64,000 nucleotides of DNA, taken from Synechococcus sp. CS-1331. Lineage in GTDB: Bacteria; Cyanobacteriota; Cyanobacteriia; PCC-6307; Cyanobiaceae. The stretch's first letter is position 1, and each line of letters begins with the position of its first letter. Shown piece after piece: positions 28,697 to 37,503 of the stretch. Where the stretch lies: assembly GCA_025127975.1 (NCBI GenBank), contig JAHLYQ010000038.1:88364-152363 (forward strand), written 5' to 3'. The position numbers and the translations under genes were made by a program. Under the pieces are notes generated by a model. The model had not been told where the DNA came from and searched no databases. It saw nothing but the letters and a program-made list of their open reading frames with translations.

Positions 28697-29837
28697 AACT
28701 GTTCCGCCTCAAGCGCCTGAACGCGCCGCTGGGTGCGGCGATAGTGCTGGGCCATTCTGCGCACCTCCTGGACATGCTGCTGGATCCGGGTGCGGCAGGT
28801 GCGCAGTTTGGCGAGCTCAAGTTCGAGATCCGCCGGCCGCAGCAAAACCGCCATGGCCTCAATGCGACCCAGGTCGGGTTCCATCCCCAGGGGCAGGGGC
28901 AAGCGCAACAGGTTGGCTGGAGCTTCCACCAGCTCAAGCTCACCGGCGAGGGCAGCGTCCAGCAGGTTCAACGGCACCACGGTGCGGCTGATGCCAAGCC
29001 GCAGCAGCTCCCCATTGAGGGCATGGGAGAGGTTGCGCAGGCGACGACTGAGGGCCAGCTCGAAACCACCGATCCAGGCCAAAAGCTGGTCTGGGGTGGT
29101 TGGCAGCCCCTCCCCATCCCATGGGGTTGGAGCGGAGGGAGGGACCTTGCCCTGCCAATCCTGGAAGGCCTCGGCCAAAACCGCAAGCATGGAATCCTGG
29201 CTGCCATCCCCATCGCTTTCCCCATCGCTTTCCCCATCGCTTTCCCCATCGCCATCCCTATCGCCATCCCTATCTCCATCGCTATCGCCCTCCCCATCGG
29301 ATTCGGCGGGCCCAGCTGGCTGGGGGCGCTCACCCCGGGGAATAAGGAAATCTGAACTGATCGGCAAGGCCATACCCAGGTGGACCGAGCCCTCTGGCCC
29401 TTGCTCGGGCCATTTCTCTGGCCCTTTGTTTCGCCCTTCTTCGGGCCCTTGCTCTAGACCTTCCTCCTGCTCGGCGCCGAACTCAGCGATCGAATCGAGC
29501 ACCCGGCGCCGCTGGCTGCGCCGCTCCCGTTGCTGCTGCCGGGCGATCTGGGCGGCGTGACCCACGACCCGCTCCAAGCTGAGCAGGCCGTTGGTGCGTT
29601 GCACCAACTGGACAAGCCGACGGTGCAGCAACTGGCGGCTGGACTGGTCCAGGCCGCCGTAGCGATCGGGGTAGACCTGGGTTGCCAGATGGAAGCAGGC
29701 CTGCTGGACCGCCGCCAGCAGGCCATCTCGCAGCACCTGGAGGTAGAGGGCCAGGTGGTTTTCCAGCTTCGGATTGGATGCCAGCAGCTGACTCTCCAGC
29801 TCCTTGAGCTGGAGAGCTGCGGCCTCCAGAACCAGCA
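28645..29837 (-). CDS. Conserved hypothetical protein with acidic repeat linker
   Basis: About 397 residues (upstream TTG start at 29838, end given to the nearest base). Two helical parts flank a low-complexity centre. The N-terminal helical domain (residues 1-115) is rich in Leu/Gln/Arg; a Glu/Gly/Pro/Lys segment follows (GLEQGPEEGRNKGPEKWPEQ). Then comes a Ser-Asp-Gly-Glu repeat at about residues 179-211, encoded by 12-bp tandem DNA repeats. The C-terminal half has a predicted coiled coil (RIQQHVQEVRRMAQHYRRTQ). No known family or catalytic motif is recognised. It sits between tsf (12 bp) and recG (overlap) in one minus-strand unit. Confidence 0.65.
29208..29303. repeat. 12-bp in-frame tandem repeat (8 units)
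   Basis: Eight 12-bp units with + strand consensus CCCCATCGCTTT. The first three (29208-29219, 29220-29231, 29232-29243) are identical and the next five are degenerate (for example CCCCATCGCCAT, CCCTATCGCCAT). The unit length is a multiple of three, so copy-number change would lengthen or shorten the Ser-Asp-Gly-Glu linker without a frameshift. Confidence 0.9.
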
Positions 29838-29849
29838 AGGAGCGCCCGC

Positions 29850-30509
29850 TCAGCTGGCCTGGGACATCGCTGCCACCTCAGCGGCGAAATCAGCTTTCTC
29901 CACCTCAATGCCCTCGCCGAGGGTGAAGCGGTTGAAGCGACGCACCTGGATGTTTTCGCCCACCTTGCCGGCCACCTGCTTCACCATTTCGGCCACGGTG
30001 ACGGAACTGTCCTTGATGAAGGGTTGGTCCAGCAGGGCCAGTTCCTTGAGTCGTTTGCCAATGCGACCCTCAACGATCTTGACCTTCATCTGGTCTGGCT
30101 TGCCCGCGAGGTCATCGCGGCCCATCTCAATGGCCTTCTCACGATCGGAAACCGCCGCGGGGATCTGGTCCACGCTCACGTATTCCACGCTCGGGCAGGC
30201 GGCAATCTGCATGGCCACATTGCGCAGCAGCTCCTGGAAGCCTTCGCCCCGGGCGACGAAGTCGGTTTCGCAGTTCACCTCCACCAGCACACCGACGCGG
30301 GCGCCGGTGTGGATGTAACTGCCGATGGCACCTTCGGCCGCAACACGGCCAGACTTCTTCTCAGCGGTGGCAATGCCTTTCTGGCGCAGCCATTCAACGG
30401 CCTTGGAGGTATCGCCGGAGCATTCCGTGAGGGCCTTCTTGCAGTCCATCATTCCTGCGCCGGTTTGGTCGCGCAGTTCCTTGACGAGCTTTGCCGAAAT
30501 CTCAGCCAT
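29850..30509 (-). CDS. tsf: Translation elongation factor Ts
   Basis: 219 residues, ATG start. It exchanges GDP for GTP on EF-Tu. The N-terminal UBA-like domain and signature [19 protein letters not shown] are at residues 9-27, followed by EWLRQKGI, the core [14 protein letters not shown] and the C-terminal core. The length is that of short cyanobacterial EF-Ts, lacking the second coiled-coil repeat of the E. coli protein. It is 41 bp downstream of rpsB, the usual pair. Confidence 0.97.
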   Translation of the reverse strand: MAEISAKLVKELRDQTGAGMMDCKKALTECSGDTSKAVEWLRQKGIATAEKKSGRVAAEGAIGSYIHTGARVGVLVEVNCETDFVARGEGFQELLRNVAMQIAACPSVEYVSVDQIPAAVSDREKAIEMGRDDLAGKPDQMKVKIVEGRIGKRLKELALLDQPFIKDSSVTVAEMVKQVAGKVGENIQVRRFNRFTLGEGIEVEKADFAAEVAAMSQAS

Positions 30510-30550
30510 GGGGGATGGGGAACGGAAAAATAGATAGGTGGTTGGAGGGA

Positions 30551-31264
30551 TCAGCCCTCCTCTTCACGGCCCTGGTCATGGGCACCCTGACGACCTTCGT
30601 TGATCGCATCAGCGAGCCGCCCGAGCACCAGCTGCACCGAGCGGACGGCGTCGTCGTTGCAGGGAATTGGCACGTCGCAGAGATCGGGGTCGCAGTTGGT
30701 GTCGAGCATCGACACCAGGGGAATATCCAATTTACGCGCCTCGAGCACGGCGTTGGTCTCCCGGCGCTGATCCACCAGCACCACCACGTCGGGCAGGCGG
30801 CGCATGTTTTTGAGGCCGCCGAGATATTTCTGGAGCCGCTCCAGCTCGCGGCGCAGCACCGCCGCTTCCTTCTTGGGGCGCAGGGCAATGGCGCCTGAGC
30901 TCTCCATCCGCTCCAAGTCTTTGAGACGGTCGATGCGGGCCCGCATGGTGGTCCAATTGGTGAGCATGCCGCCCAGCCAGCGCTGGTTGACGTAGGAGGC
31001 TCCGCAGCGGGTGGCCTCGATGGCGATCACCTCGGAGGCCTGCTTCTTGGTGCCGACGAACAGGAAGCGTTTGCCACTGCGGGCGGCGCTGCGGGTCCAT
31101 TTGTAGGCGTTGTTCATGCAGACGGCTGTCTGCACAAGATCGATGATGTGTACGCCGTTGCGCGCGCAATAGATGTAGCGCGACATCTTCGGGTTCCAGC
31201 GACGGGTCTGGTGCCCGAAGTGGGCGCCCGCCTCCATCATTTCGGAGAGAGTGACGACAGCCAT
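30551..31264 (-). CDS. rpsB: 30S ribosomal protein S2
   Basis: 237 residues from the ATG at 31264; the longer frame upstream adds 22 non-conserved residues. Signatures include [19 protein letters not shown], the NVAHIIDL-type [33 protein letters not shown] and the C-terminal [20 protein letters not shown]. It heads the rpsB-tsf operon, which probably continues into the unknown gene, recG and the M15 peptidase. The 143 bp leader shows no motif I can name. Confidence 0.97.
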   Translation of the reverse strand: MAVVTLSEMMEAGAHFGHQTRRWNPKMSRYIYCARNGVHIIDLVQTAVCMNNAYKWTRSAARSGKRFLFVGTKKQASEVIAIEATRCGASYVNQRWLGGMLTNWTTMRARIDRLKDLERMESSGAIALRPKKEAAVLRRELERLQKYLGGLKNMRRLPDVVVLVDQRRETNAVLEARKLDIPLVSMLDTNCDPDLCDVPIPCNDDAVRSVQLVLGRLADAINEGRQGAHDQGREEEG

Positions 31265-31407
31265 GGTGGGGTGTGGGGGGTTTCGGGTTTGCCTCCACCT
31301 GCCAGGGATCCGAAGCTGTCCAACCGGCACGGGTGGCCGATGGGAGAACTCGCTCGGATCACCCGAAACACGCAGGTGTGCGGAGTGATTGGAACTTGAT
31401 CACCCTA

Positions 31408-32361
31408 TCAAATCGGGCTGCTTTGAACCTTGGTGGCAGCGAGGATCCGGGCCTCAGCAAACAGGCTCCTGACCCCGAGGCGGTTGAGTGGCAGTCGCAG
31501 CAATTCCATCGCCATGGAGGCCTGGCCGCCGCGGATAAGCAAGGCGAGCAGGGGCCTCAAACTGCGCTCGTTGAGCAGGCCACCCAGGGTGAGAAGCTCC
31601 CAGAGCAGCAGATGCAACCAGGTGTACTGGACGATGAATCTCACCCGCAGGGTGGGGTGCTTGAGGAAAAACACCAGACCCATTTTCGCCCGCTCCCGCT
31701 CCACCCGAATCAAATCGGGAATCTGCTCTAGCCGCAGGGCCGGATGCCAGTGGTAGCCCACCGCCTCGGGGCAGCGCACCAGCACAACGCCCAGCCGGCG
31801 CAGCCGTTCACCGAGTTCGAGGTCTTCCCAGCCGTAGAGCCGGAAGCGGGTGTCGAACAGGCCCGCCCGCTCCAGCAGCTGGCGCTCAATGGCCACGTTG
31901 CCCGTGGCGAAATAGGCGAAGGAGAGATCGCGCAGCTTGTGGGGCTCGCCAGTGGGATGGTCAAAGTTGGCCGTGTTGATCACTGCGCCGTAGGTGAAGC
32001 AGGGGCGATGACCGGGCCGGCTCCAGTGGCGTTGCAGGGCCTGGGCGTGGCAACTCAGGAAGCTGGGGGTGACCACCAGATCGCTGTCGATGAAGACGAT
32101 CACATCGCCCCTTGCCCCTTGCACCCCCCGGTTGCGGGCTGCTGCGGGGCCCCCATGCTCCTGCCTGATCAGCCGTAGGTGGGGCAGCTCGGCTGCGTGG
32201 TCAGCCAGCCAGCCCAAGGTGGCATCGGTGGAGCCGTCGTCCACCAACACCACCTCATAGCCGCTGATTGGGGCGATCAGCTGCTGATCTTCCAGGGCCA
32301 GCAGACACTTGCGCAGGATCGGCAGCCGGTTGTAGGTGGGGATGACGACGCTCAGGAACAT
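31408..32361 (-). CDS. Family 2 glycosyltransferase with galactosyltransferase-type C-terminus
   Basis: 317 residues, ATG start. GT-A fold: N-terminal LSVVIPTYNRLPILRKCL, the nucleotide-binding VVLVDDGSTDAT, and FIDSDLVV as the metal DxD-type motif. The middle contains the Glyco_transf_7C signature AIERQLLERAGLFDTRFRLY then GWEDLELGERL. Near the C-terminus there is a hydrophobic segment (YTWLHLLLWELLTLGGLL). It transfers a sugar from a nucleotide donor, probably to a cell-surface glycan; the substrate is unknown. It is not clustered with other glycan genes. Confidence 0.88.
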   Translation of the reverse strand: MFLSVVIPTYNRLPILRKCLLALEDQQLIAPISGYEVVLVDDGSTDATLGWLADHAAELPHLRLIRQEHGGPAAARNRGVQGARGDVIVFIDSDLVVTPSFLSCHAQALQRHWSRPGHRPCFTYGAVINTANFDHPTGEPHKLRDLSFAYFATGNVAIERQLLERAGLFDTRFRLYGWEDLELGERLRRLGVVLVRCPEAVGYHWHPALRLEQIPDLIRVERERAKMGLVFFLKHPTLRVRFIVQYTWLHLLLWELLTLGGLLNERSLRPLLALLIRGGQASMAMELLRLPLNRLGVRSLFAEARILAATKVQSSPI

Positions 32362-32384
32362 GGGTCGCCTGGAGGGCTGAACAA

Positions 32385-32411
32385 GAAAAAAGGGATCCCT
32401 GCGGATCCCCC
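32385..32411 (-). terminator. Rho-independent terminator after the 51-residue protein gene
   Basis: On the minus strand GGGATCC (32409-32403), a short loop GCAG, GGATCCC (32398-32392) and then six T residues (32391-32386) form a textbook intrinsic terminator. It ends the transcript coming from the 51-residue gene and possibly from devBCA, just before the GT2 start. Confidence 0.85.
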
Positions 32412-32434
32412 AAGCAAGGCGCTAGAGGCGCTGA

Positions 32435-32590
32435 TCAATCAGCGGCGCCACCGTTGTTGGCGGTGCCGGTCACGCCATTACCGGCGCCCTCGCCCCGGCC
32501 GTCGTTGCGCAGCTTGCGCTTCTTGAACTTGCGGGCGTAGGCGCGGTTGCGCTCCTGCTTTTCCTTCTTGAGATTTCTGCGCTTGGACAT
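32435..32590 (-). CDS. Small, highly basic conserved hypothetical protein (51 aa)
   Basis: 51 residues, ATG at 32590 and TGA at 32437-32435. The first 28 residues are strikingly basic (MSKRRNLKKEKQERNRAYAR, then KFKKRKLRN), resembling ribosome- or RNA-binding tails. The rest is Gly/Asn/Ala-rich and looks disordered. A strong terminator follows 24 bp later, which supports a real transcribed gene. It lies 35 bp after devA on the same strand. The function is unknown to me; RNA or ribosome association is inferred from composition only. Confidence 0.75.
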   Translation of the reverse strand: MSKRRNLKKEKQERNRAYARKFKKRKLRNDGRGEGAGNGVTGTANNGGAAD

Positions 32591-32625
32591 GCGGGAGGCA
32601 ACCTGGGGTGGGTCAGCTCATAAGC

Positions 32626-33318
32626 CTAATCAATCGCATAGGCCCCCTGGCTGAGCCGGCCATCCTCCATCTGCACCAGGCGGTCGGCCACATCGAGAAT
32701 GCGGGGATCGTGGGTGACCATCAGCACGCCACAGCCCTGGTCCTTGGCCAGGCCCTTGAGCAGCTCCACCACCTCGCGGCCGGTGCGGGAATCGAGCGAG
32801 GCAGTCGGTTCATCCGCCAGCAGCAGCTGGGGCCTGGCCGCCAGGGCCCGGGCTATGGCCACCCGCTGCTTCTGGCCCCCGGAGAGGTCGTGGGGCAATT
32901 TGTCCAGGTGGTCCTGGAGGCCAACGGCGCGCAGCCATTCTCGGGAGCGGTCGCGCCGGGCCCGATAGCTGAGGCCCTCGAGCAGGTCGGCGCCCATCTG
33001 CACATTCTGCTCGGCGCTCAGGCAGCGCAGCAGGTTGTGCCCCTGGATGATCATGCCGATGCGACGGCGCAGGCGCAGCCTGACGGCAGCGCTGGCGCCC
33101 CGCAACTCCTCGCCGAACACCTGCACCGAACCCTCCTGAACCTGGCGCAGGGCACCGATCAAGGTCAGCAGGGTGGTCTTGCCGCAGCCGGAGGGCCCCG
33201 TCAGCAGCACCACCTCCCCGGCCTCAACGCTGAGACTGATATCAATGAGCACCTGGCGACGCATGGCGCCACTGCCGAAGTGATGCTTCAGAGCGCAGAG
33301 GCGCAGCATCGGGGCCAT
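32626..33318 (-). CDS. devA: DevA-type ABC transporter ATP-binding protein
   Basis: About 230 residues from the ATG at 33318, which overlaps the devC stop (TGATG). Walker A LLTGPSGCGKTTLLTLIGAL, signature DLSGGQKQRVAIARAL, Walker B LLLADEPTASLDS and switch histidine VLMVTHDPRILD. The MacB/LolD-like pattern (RIGMIIQGHNLLRCLSAEQN) fits the DevA subfamily, which energises export of glycolipids or other substrates through DevBC and TolC in cyanobacteria. Heterocyst glycolipids are not expected in a unicellular picocyanobacterium, so the substrate is open. Confidence 0.92.
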   Translation of the reverse strand: MAPMLRLCALKHHFGSGAMRRQVLIDISLSVEAGEVVLLTGPSGCGKTTLLTLIGALRQVQEGSVQVFGEELRGASAAVRLRLRRRIGMIIQGHNLLRCLSAEQNVQMGADLLEGLSYRARRDRSREWLRAVGLQDHLDKLPHDLSGGQKQRVAIARALAARPQLLLADEPTASLDSRTGREVVELLKGLAKDQGCGVLMVTHDPRILDVADRLVQMEDGRLSQGAYAID

Positions 33319-34490
33319 CAGAAGATCTCCGCCGGATCCGCATCGGCCAGCTTGCGCATGGCCAGCAGGGCCGAACCCATACACATCACCAGGATCATGA
33401 TGAAAACAGTCAGGGCCCTGGTGGTGTCCATCGTCACCGGTAGCTGGGTGGCGTTGCGCACCACGAGGTAGAGCCCCTGACCGGCCGCGTAGGCCGGCAG
33501 GTAGCCGAAGGTGGCCAGCAGCAGGCCCTCGCGCGCCACCACGCCAAGCAGGCTGGTCAGCCGGTAGCCCATGGCCATCAAGGTGGCGTATTCGGGCAGG
33601 TGGTCACTCACATCGGAGTAGAGGATCTGGTAGACGATCACGCAGCCCACCACAAAGCCCATGGCGGCGCCGAGGGTGAAGATGAAGCCGATCGAGGTGC
33701 TGGAACGCCAGTAATCCTGCTCAAAGGCAATGAAGCCGTCCTTGGTGAGCACGGTGACGTCGGCGGGCAGCCGCCGTTTGAGCCGAGCCGCCACTTCAGC
33801 CGGATCTGAGCCTGGCGTAAGCCGGATCAGGCCCACCTCAATGCTGCCGGGCGGGGTGTTGGGCAACAGGCGCAGGTAGGTTTCGTGGCTGGTGAGCAGG
33901 TTGCCGTCGGCGCCGAAGGAGGTGCCAAGCGCCACCAGGCCCGCCACCCGCACCCGCTGACCACTGATTTCACTTTCCACGGTGCGCCCGGAGCGGAACC
34001 AAGCGGCCACCGGGCCGAATTCGGGCCGGGAGAGCTCGTCGAACAGCACCCGGCCCCGGTCTTGCAGCAACTTCGCCTTGCGGGCCAGGGAAGGATCGGT
34101 GAACAGGGGGTCGGCTGGCTCAAAGCCCAGGGTGAGAATTGAGCGGGTGGCGCGGTTTTCAGGGTTGCGCCAGAGCAGCAGGTTCCAATGCACCGGCGTG
34201 ATGCCGACCACGGCGGGATCGGCCATGGCCTGCACCAGCCGGCGCCGGGGGAAACCCGCCATGCTCACCGAGCTGCTGGAGCGGGGACTGATCAGCACCA
34301 GATCGGCATCGAGCAGGCGATGGATCGTCACGCTGGCATCGAAGAGGCCATCGCGGAAGCCCAGCTGCATGAACATCAAGATGCCGGCAAAGGCAATGCC
34401 GGCCAGGGCCACCAGCAGGCGCATCGGTTGACGGGTGAGCAACAACCAGGCCAAGGGGATGCGGCGGCCCTGCCACAGGCGGGCAAACAT
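33318..34490 (-). CDS. devC: DevC-type ABC transporter permease
   Basis: 390 residues, ATG start overlapping the devB stop. MacB/FtsX-like topology: one N-terminal helix (LLVALAGIAFAGILMFMQLG), a large extracytoplasmic domain (about 45-265) and three C-terminal helices (FTLGAAMGFVVGCVIVYQIL; then LLGVVAREGLLLATFGYLPAY; then ALTVFIMILVMCMGSALL). The N-terminal IPLAWLLLTRQPMRLLVA is typical of cyanobacterial DevC. It forms the membrane channel partner of DevA and DevB. Confidence 0.93.
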   Translation of the reverse strand: MFARLWQGRRIPLAWLLLTRQPMRLLVALAGIAFAGILMFMQLGFRDGLFDASVTIHRLLDADLVLISPRSSSSVSMAGFPRRRLVQAMADPAVVGITPVHWNLLLWRNPENRATRSILTLGFEPADPLFTDPSLARKAKLLQDRGRVLFDELSRPEFGPVAAWFRSGRTVESEISGQRVRVAGLVALGTSFGADGNLLTSHETYLRLLPNTPPGSIEVGLIRLTPGSDPAEVAARLKRRLPADVTVLTKDGFIAFEQDYWRSSTSIGFIFTLGAAMGFVVGCVIVYQILYSDVSDHLPEYATLMAMGYRLTSLLGVVAREGLLLATFGYLPAYAAGQGLYLVVRNATQLPVTMDTTRALTVFIMILVMCMGSALLAMRKLADADPAEIF

Positions 34491-35428
34491 CAGCGACCTG
34501 GCGGGGAGCTACCGGCCCCGAGGCGGGCAATCACCTTCAGGCCCGTCAGGGCACGCACCCGCTGGCTATCGGCTGGGGCAAGGGCCACCCGCACCTCGAC
34601 AATGCGGGCATCGGCGTCGCCGGTGGGGTCGGTGGAGAGCAGGCTGCGTTGCCTCACCTGGGGACTGATCCGGATCACCCGACCCTGGAGCTCGCCCTGG
34701 AAACCTCCGTTTTCGCTGATCAGGGCGACCGGCTGGCCCGGACGCACCCGGCCCACATCGCTTTCGTAAACCTCAACCAGGGCCTGCATCCGGCTGCTGG
34801 CCCCAAGCTCGAGCACGCCGCTATCCCCAGGCCGCTCCCCCACCCGGGCGTGCAACTTCAATACGGTGCCGCCGATGGGAGCTCGCAGCTCGGTGAGCTC
34901 GAGTTCTCTATGAACCTTCTGCAGCTCCAACCAGGCCTCCCGGCGCTCCCCCTGGAGGGCGAGCAGGGCCGTTTCCCGGGTGTCCAATTCGCCGCTGGGT
35001 ATGGCCCCGGAGCGGCTCAGGCTGCGATAGCGGTGGATGTCTCGGGTCTGCACAGCCAGGCGCTGGTCGAGATTGCCAATTCGGGCGGCGAGCAACCCCT
35101 GCTGGGCCCGCAGGCTGGGGCCAGAATCAAAGCTGGCCAGCAACTGGCCCTGGCGAACCTCATCGCCCTCCTCCACCAGCAACTGGCTGATCCGCGGACT
35201 GCTGCCAATGCCACTGATCGGCGCGGCCAGCACGCGCACATCCCCGTCGGGTTCGAGGCGGCCGAGGGCGGCCACCGCCTCCGGCCGGCCCGGCTGGACG
35301 GGAACGGCCGGGGGGGTGACCAGGGCAGGGCGCTGCTGGCGGCTGATGCCGACCACCAGCAACAGCAGCAGGAACCCGCCGCCGAGCCACCAGGCCCAGC
35401 TGGGCACGGCCCGGAGCGCCCTTTTCAC
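34490..35428 (-). CDS. devB: DevB/HlyD-family membrane fusion protein
   Basis: About 312 residues from the GTG at 35428, whose bases overlap the pcyA stop (GTGA), which fixes the start. An N-terminal membrane anchor ([18 protein letters not shown]) is followed by [16 protein letters not shown], the lipoyl-like half-domains ([19 protein letters not shown] and [19 protein letters not shown]), a coiled-coil hairpin and a beta barrel. It links the DevAC exporter to an outer-membrane TolC-like channel. It is the first dev gene, translationally coupled to pcyA. Confidence 0.92.
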   Translation of the reverse strand: MKRALRAVPSWAWWLGGGFLLLLLVVGISRQQRPALVTPPAVPVQPGRPEAVAALGRLEPDGDVRVLAAPISGIGSSPRISQLLVEEGDEVRQGQLLASFDSGPSLRAQQGLLAARIGNLDQRLAVQTRDIHRYRSLSRSGAIPSGELDTRETALLALQGERREAWLELQKVHRELELTELRAPIGGTVLKLHARVGERPGDSGVLELGASSRMQALVEVYESDVGRVRPGQPVALISENGGFQGELQGRVIRISPQVRQRSLLSTDPTGDADARIVEVRVALAPADSQRVRALTGLKVIARLGAGSSPPGR

Positions 35429-36186
35429 GGAGCCGGCGGATCGTCGAAGAGCAGTTCCTCGATGTAGCGGTCGGCCCAGGCGGGGTTGAAGGCCTTCTCC
35501 AGCACCCTGCGGGTTTTGTCGTTTTGTTTCTGCTGCTTGCAATAGTGGAGCTGGCCCTGCCATCGCTCAACCGTAGCGGGATGCTGCGGCGGCTCGGCGC
35601 TGGCCGAATTGATTGCCGCCGTCAACACCTCCAGCAGGCCTGAGACCTCCGCGAGAAAGGCCGTTTCCTCCGCCGGGCTGGTGGGGCGCACAAAGCGCAC
35701 AAAGGGAGAAAAAATCGACCCCCAGCCAGGCAGCTCTCGCTCCTGGCTGAAGCCAACCCGGGGCCGGGCGGCGAGGGCGGCGCTGATGCCAGCCGGCAGG
35801 GCTGGCCCCACCGGGGAGAGATCGACGATGGCGGCGGAAACTCCGGCCGGGCCAGCCACGATGTCTGCACCGAAGATGGGCAGATCAAAACGGGGATCGG
35901 GGAAGAGTACGCAGTGCAGGATCTGCAAACCATTGCCGAGCCGGGCCGTCTCCAGGTGCAGCTTGCGCAGGCCGCGGCACTGGCGCAATTCGTTGCGGAT
36001 GAACAGGGCCTCCCCATCAAGACTGCCGCTGATGGCCTCAAGTTCGGGGTTGACCGCCAGGGGGGCCAGCTCGGGCAGTTCCAGCCAGGCCTGGCGGATC
36101 AGCCCTGCCAGGCGATCCACCAGGGGGTGGATCCCCCCGGGGCTGGGAATGGCTGGATCCTGACGGGATGGGGCAGCGGAACTCAA
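35425..36186 (-). CDS. pcyA: Phycocyanobilin:ferredoxin oxidoreductase
   Basis: About 253 residues if the TTG at 36186 is used; a GTG further in is an alternative, and the open frame upstream lacks family sequence and overlaps the M16 gene. PcyA reduces biliverdin IXalpha by four electrons from ferredoxin to phycocyanobilin, the chromophore of phycocyanin and allophycocyanin. Recognisable blocks: [20 protein letters not shown] (with the conserved Glu and His), [18 protein letters not shown] with the catalytic Asp, and C-terminal [20 protein letters not shown]. The 3' end overlaps devB. Confidence 0.93.
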   Translation of the reverse strand: MSSAAPSRQDPAIPSPGGIHPLVDRLAGLIRQAWLELPELAPLAVNPELEAISGSLDGEALFIRNELRQCRGLRKLHLETARLGNGLQILHCVLFPDPRFDLPIFGADIVAGPAGVSAAIVDLSPVGPALPAGISAALAARPRVGFSQERELPGWGSIFSPFVRFVRPTSPAEETAFLAEVSGLLEVLTAAINSASAEPPQHPATVERWQGQLHYCKQQKQNDKTRRVLEKAFNPAWADRYIEELLFDDPPAP

Positions 36187-36234
36187 GGGGAGATGGCAGC
36201 CAGCAGAATGCAGATCCTGCCACGCATCTGAGCC

Positions 36235-37503
36235 TTGACATCGGCCCCGACCGCACCCCAGTTGCCAGGCCTGGCCGAGCCCACTGAGCTCCAGCTGGCC
36301 AACGGCGCCACGCTTGTCCAGCTGCCGCTGGCCGATTCTCCCCTGGTGTGTCTCGACTTCTGGTGCCGGGCCGGCAGCATCTTTGAGAAAGCCCCGGAAA
36401 GCGGTCTGGCCCACTTTCTCGAGCACATGGTTTTCAAGGGCAGCCAGCGGCTGGGTCCGGGCGAATTTGACCTCAAAATTGAGGCGATGGGCGGCAGCAG
36501 CAATGCCGCCACCGGCTTCGATGACGTGCATTACCACGTGCTGGTGCCCCCCGAGTCGGCAGCCCAGGCCCTGGAGCTGCTGCTGGATCTGGTGCTCCAT
36601 CCCAGCCTCGAACCCCGGGCCTTTGCAATGGAGCGCCAGGTGGTACTCGAAGAGCTGGCCCAAAGCGAGGACCAGCCCGACGAAATTGCCCTGCAACAGC
36701 TGCTCCGGCTGGGCTGTCCGGGCCATGCCTACGGCGAACCGATCCTGGGGCGCCGGGAGCTGCTGGCCGCCCAGACGCCCGAGGCCATGGCCGATTTCCA
36801 CCGGCGTCTCTACGGCGCCAATCGCTGCGTACTGGCCCTCTGTGGGGGCGCCGACTTCCTGCAGCTCAAAGAAGGGATCGCTGCCAGCGCCCTGGCCCAA
36901 CTGGGTGCGATCGACGAACCACCGCCGCCGCCAGCCCTGGCGGTGCAGCCCGGGCTGCATCGGATCACGGTGCCCCGACTGGAATCGGCCCGGCTGCTGA
37001 TGCTATGGGGCCTGCCCCCCGCCAGCGATCTCCACGGCGTGATGGGAGCAGACCTGCTCACCACCGTGCTGGCCGAGGGGCGGCGCAGCCGGCTGGTGGA
37101 GCGGCTGCGGGAGCAACTGCGCATTGTCGAGAGCATCGATCTGGACCTGCACGTGATGGAGAGCGGCAGCTTCGCCCTGCTGGAGGCGATCTGCGAAGCC
37201 GATGAACTCGGCGCCGTGCACCGGGCCATCGCCCAGGTTTGGGCTGAGCTCCAGGAGCAGGGCTTGACCAAGCCGGAGTGGCTGCGGGCCCAGCGCCTGG
37301 TGGCCAACGGCTATCGCTTTGGCCTGGAGGCCGCGGGTGGACTGGCCGGCCTGATCGGCAACAACCGGCTTTGGGGGCGGCACCAGGCCCTGGCCCTGCC
37401 CTTAGCTGAAATCGAGAGCTGGAGCAGCCAGGATCTGCTGGGCCAGGTGGTGCCCCTGCTGGATCCGAGCCGGGCCTGCGTACTTGAAGCGGTGCCGGCA
37501 TGA
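36235..37503 (+). CDS. M16 family zinc protease, catalytically competent subunit
   Basis: 422 residues, apparent TTG start at 36235; the in-frame ATG at 36193 is cut off by a TGA at 36229. The inverted zinc motif HFLEH is at about residues 60-64 with the downstream glutamate in the [12 protein letters not shown] helix. Two M16 domains are present. The family includes processing peptidases and PqqL/insulinase-like proteins. The next gene encodes an M16 partner without the zinc motif and overlaps by 4 bp, so an active/inactive heterodimer is likely. Only 48 bp separate it from divergent pcyA. Confidence 0.93.
   Translation: MTSAPTAPQLPGLAEPTELQLANGATLVQLPLADSPLVCLDFWCRAGSIFEKAPESGLAHFLEHMVFKGSQRLGPGEFDLKIEAMGGSSNAATGFDDVHYHVLVPPESAAQALELLLDLVLHPSLEPRAFAMERQVVLEELAQSEDQPDEIALQQLLRLGCPGHAYGEPILGRRELLAAQTPEAMADFHRRLYGANRCVLALCGGADFLQLKEGIAASALAQLGAIDEPPPPPALAVQPGLHRITVPRLESARLLMLWGLPPASDLHGVMGADLLTTVLAEGRRSRLVERLREQLRIVESIDLDLHVMESGSFALLEAICEADELGAVHRAIAQVWAELQEQGLTKPEWLRAQRLVANGYRFGLEAAGGLAGLIGNNRLWGRHQALALPLAEIESWSSQDLLGQVVPLLDPSRACVLEAVPA

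Noticed and set aside
36187-36960. Upstream extension of the pcyA frame to 511 codons
   Set aside because: It runs antisense through the M16 peptidase and shows no PcyA similarity; the TTG at 36186 is preferred.
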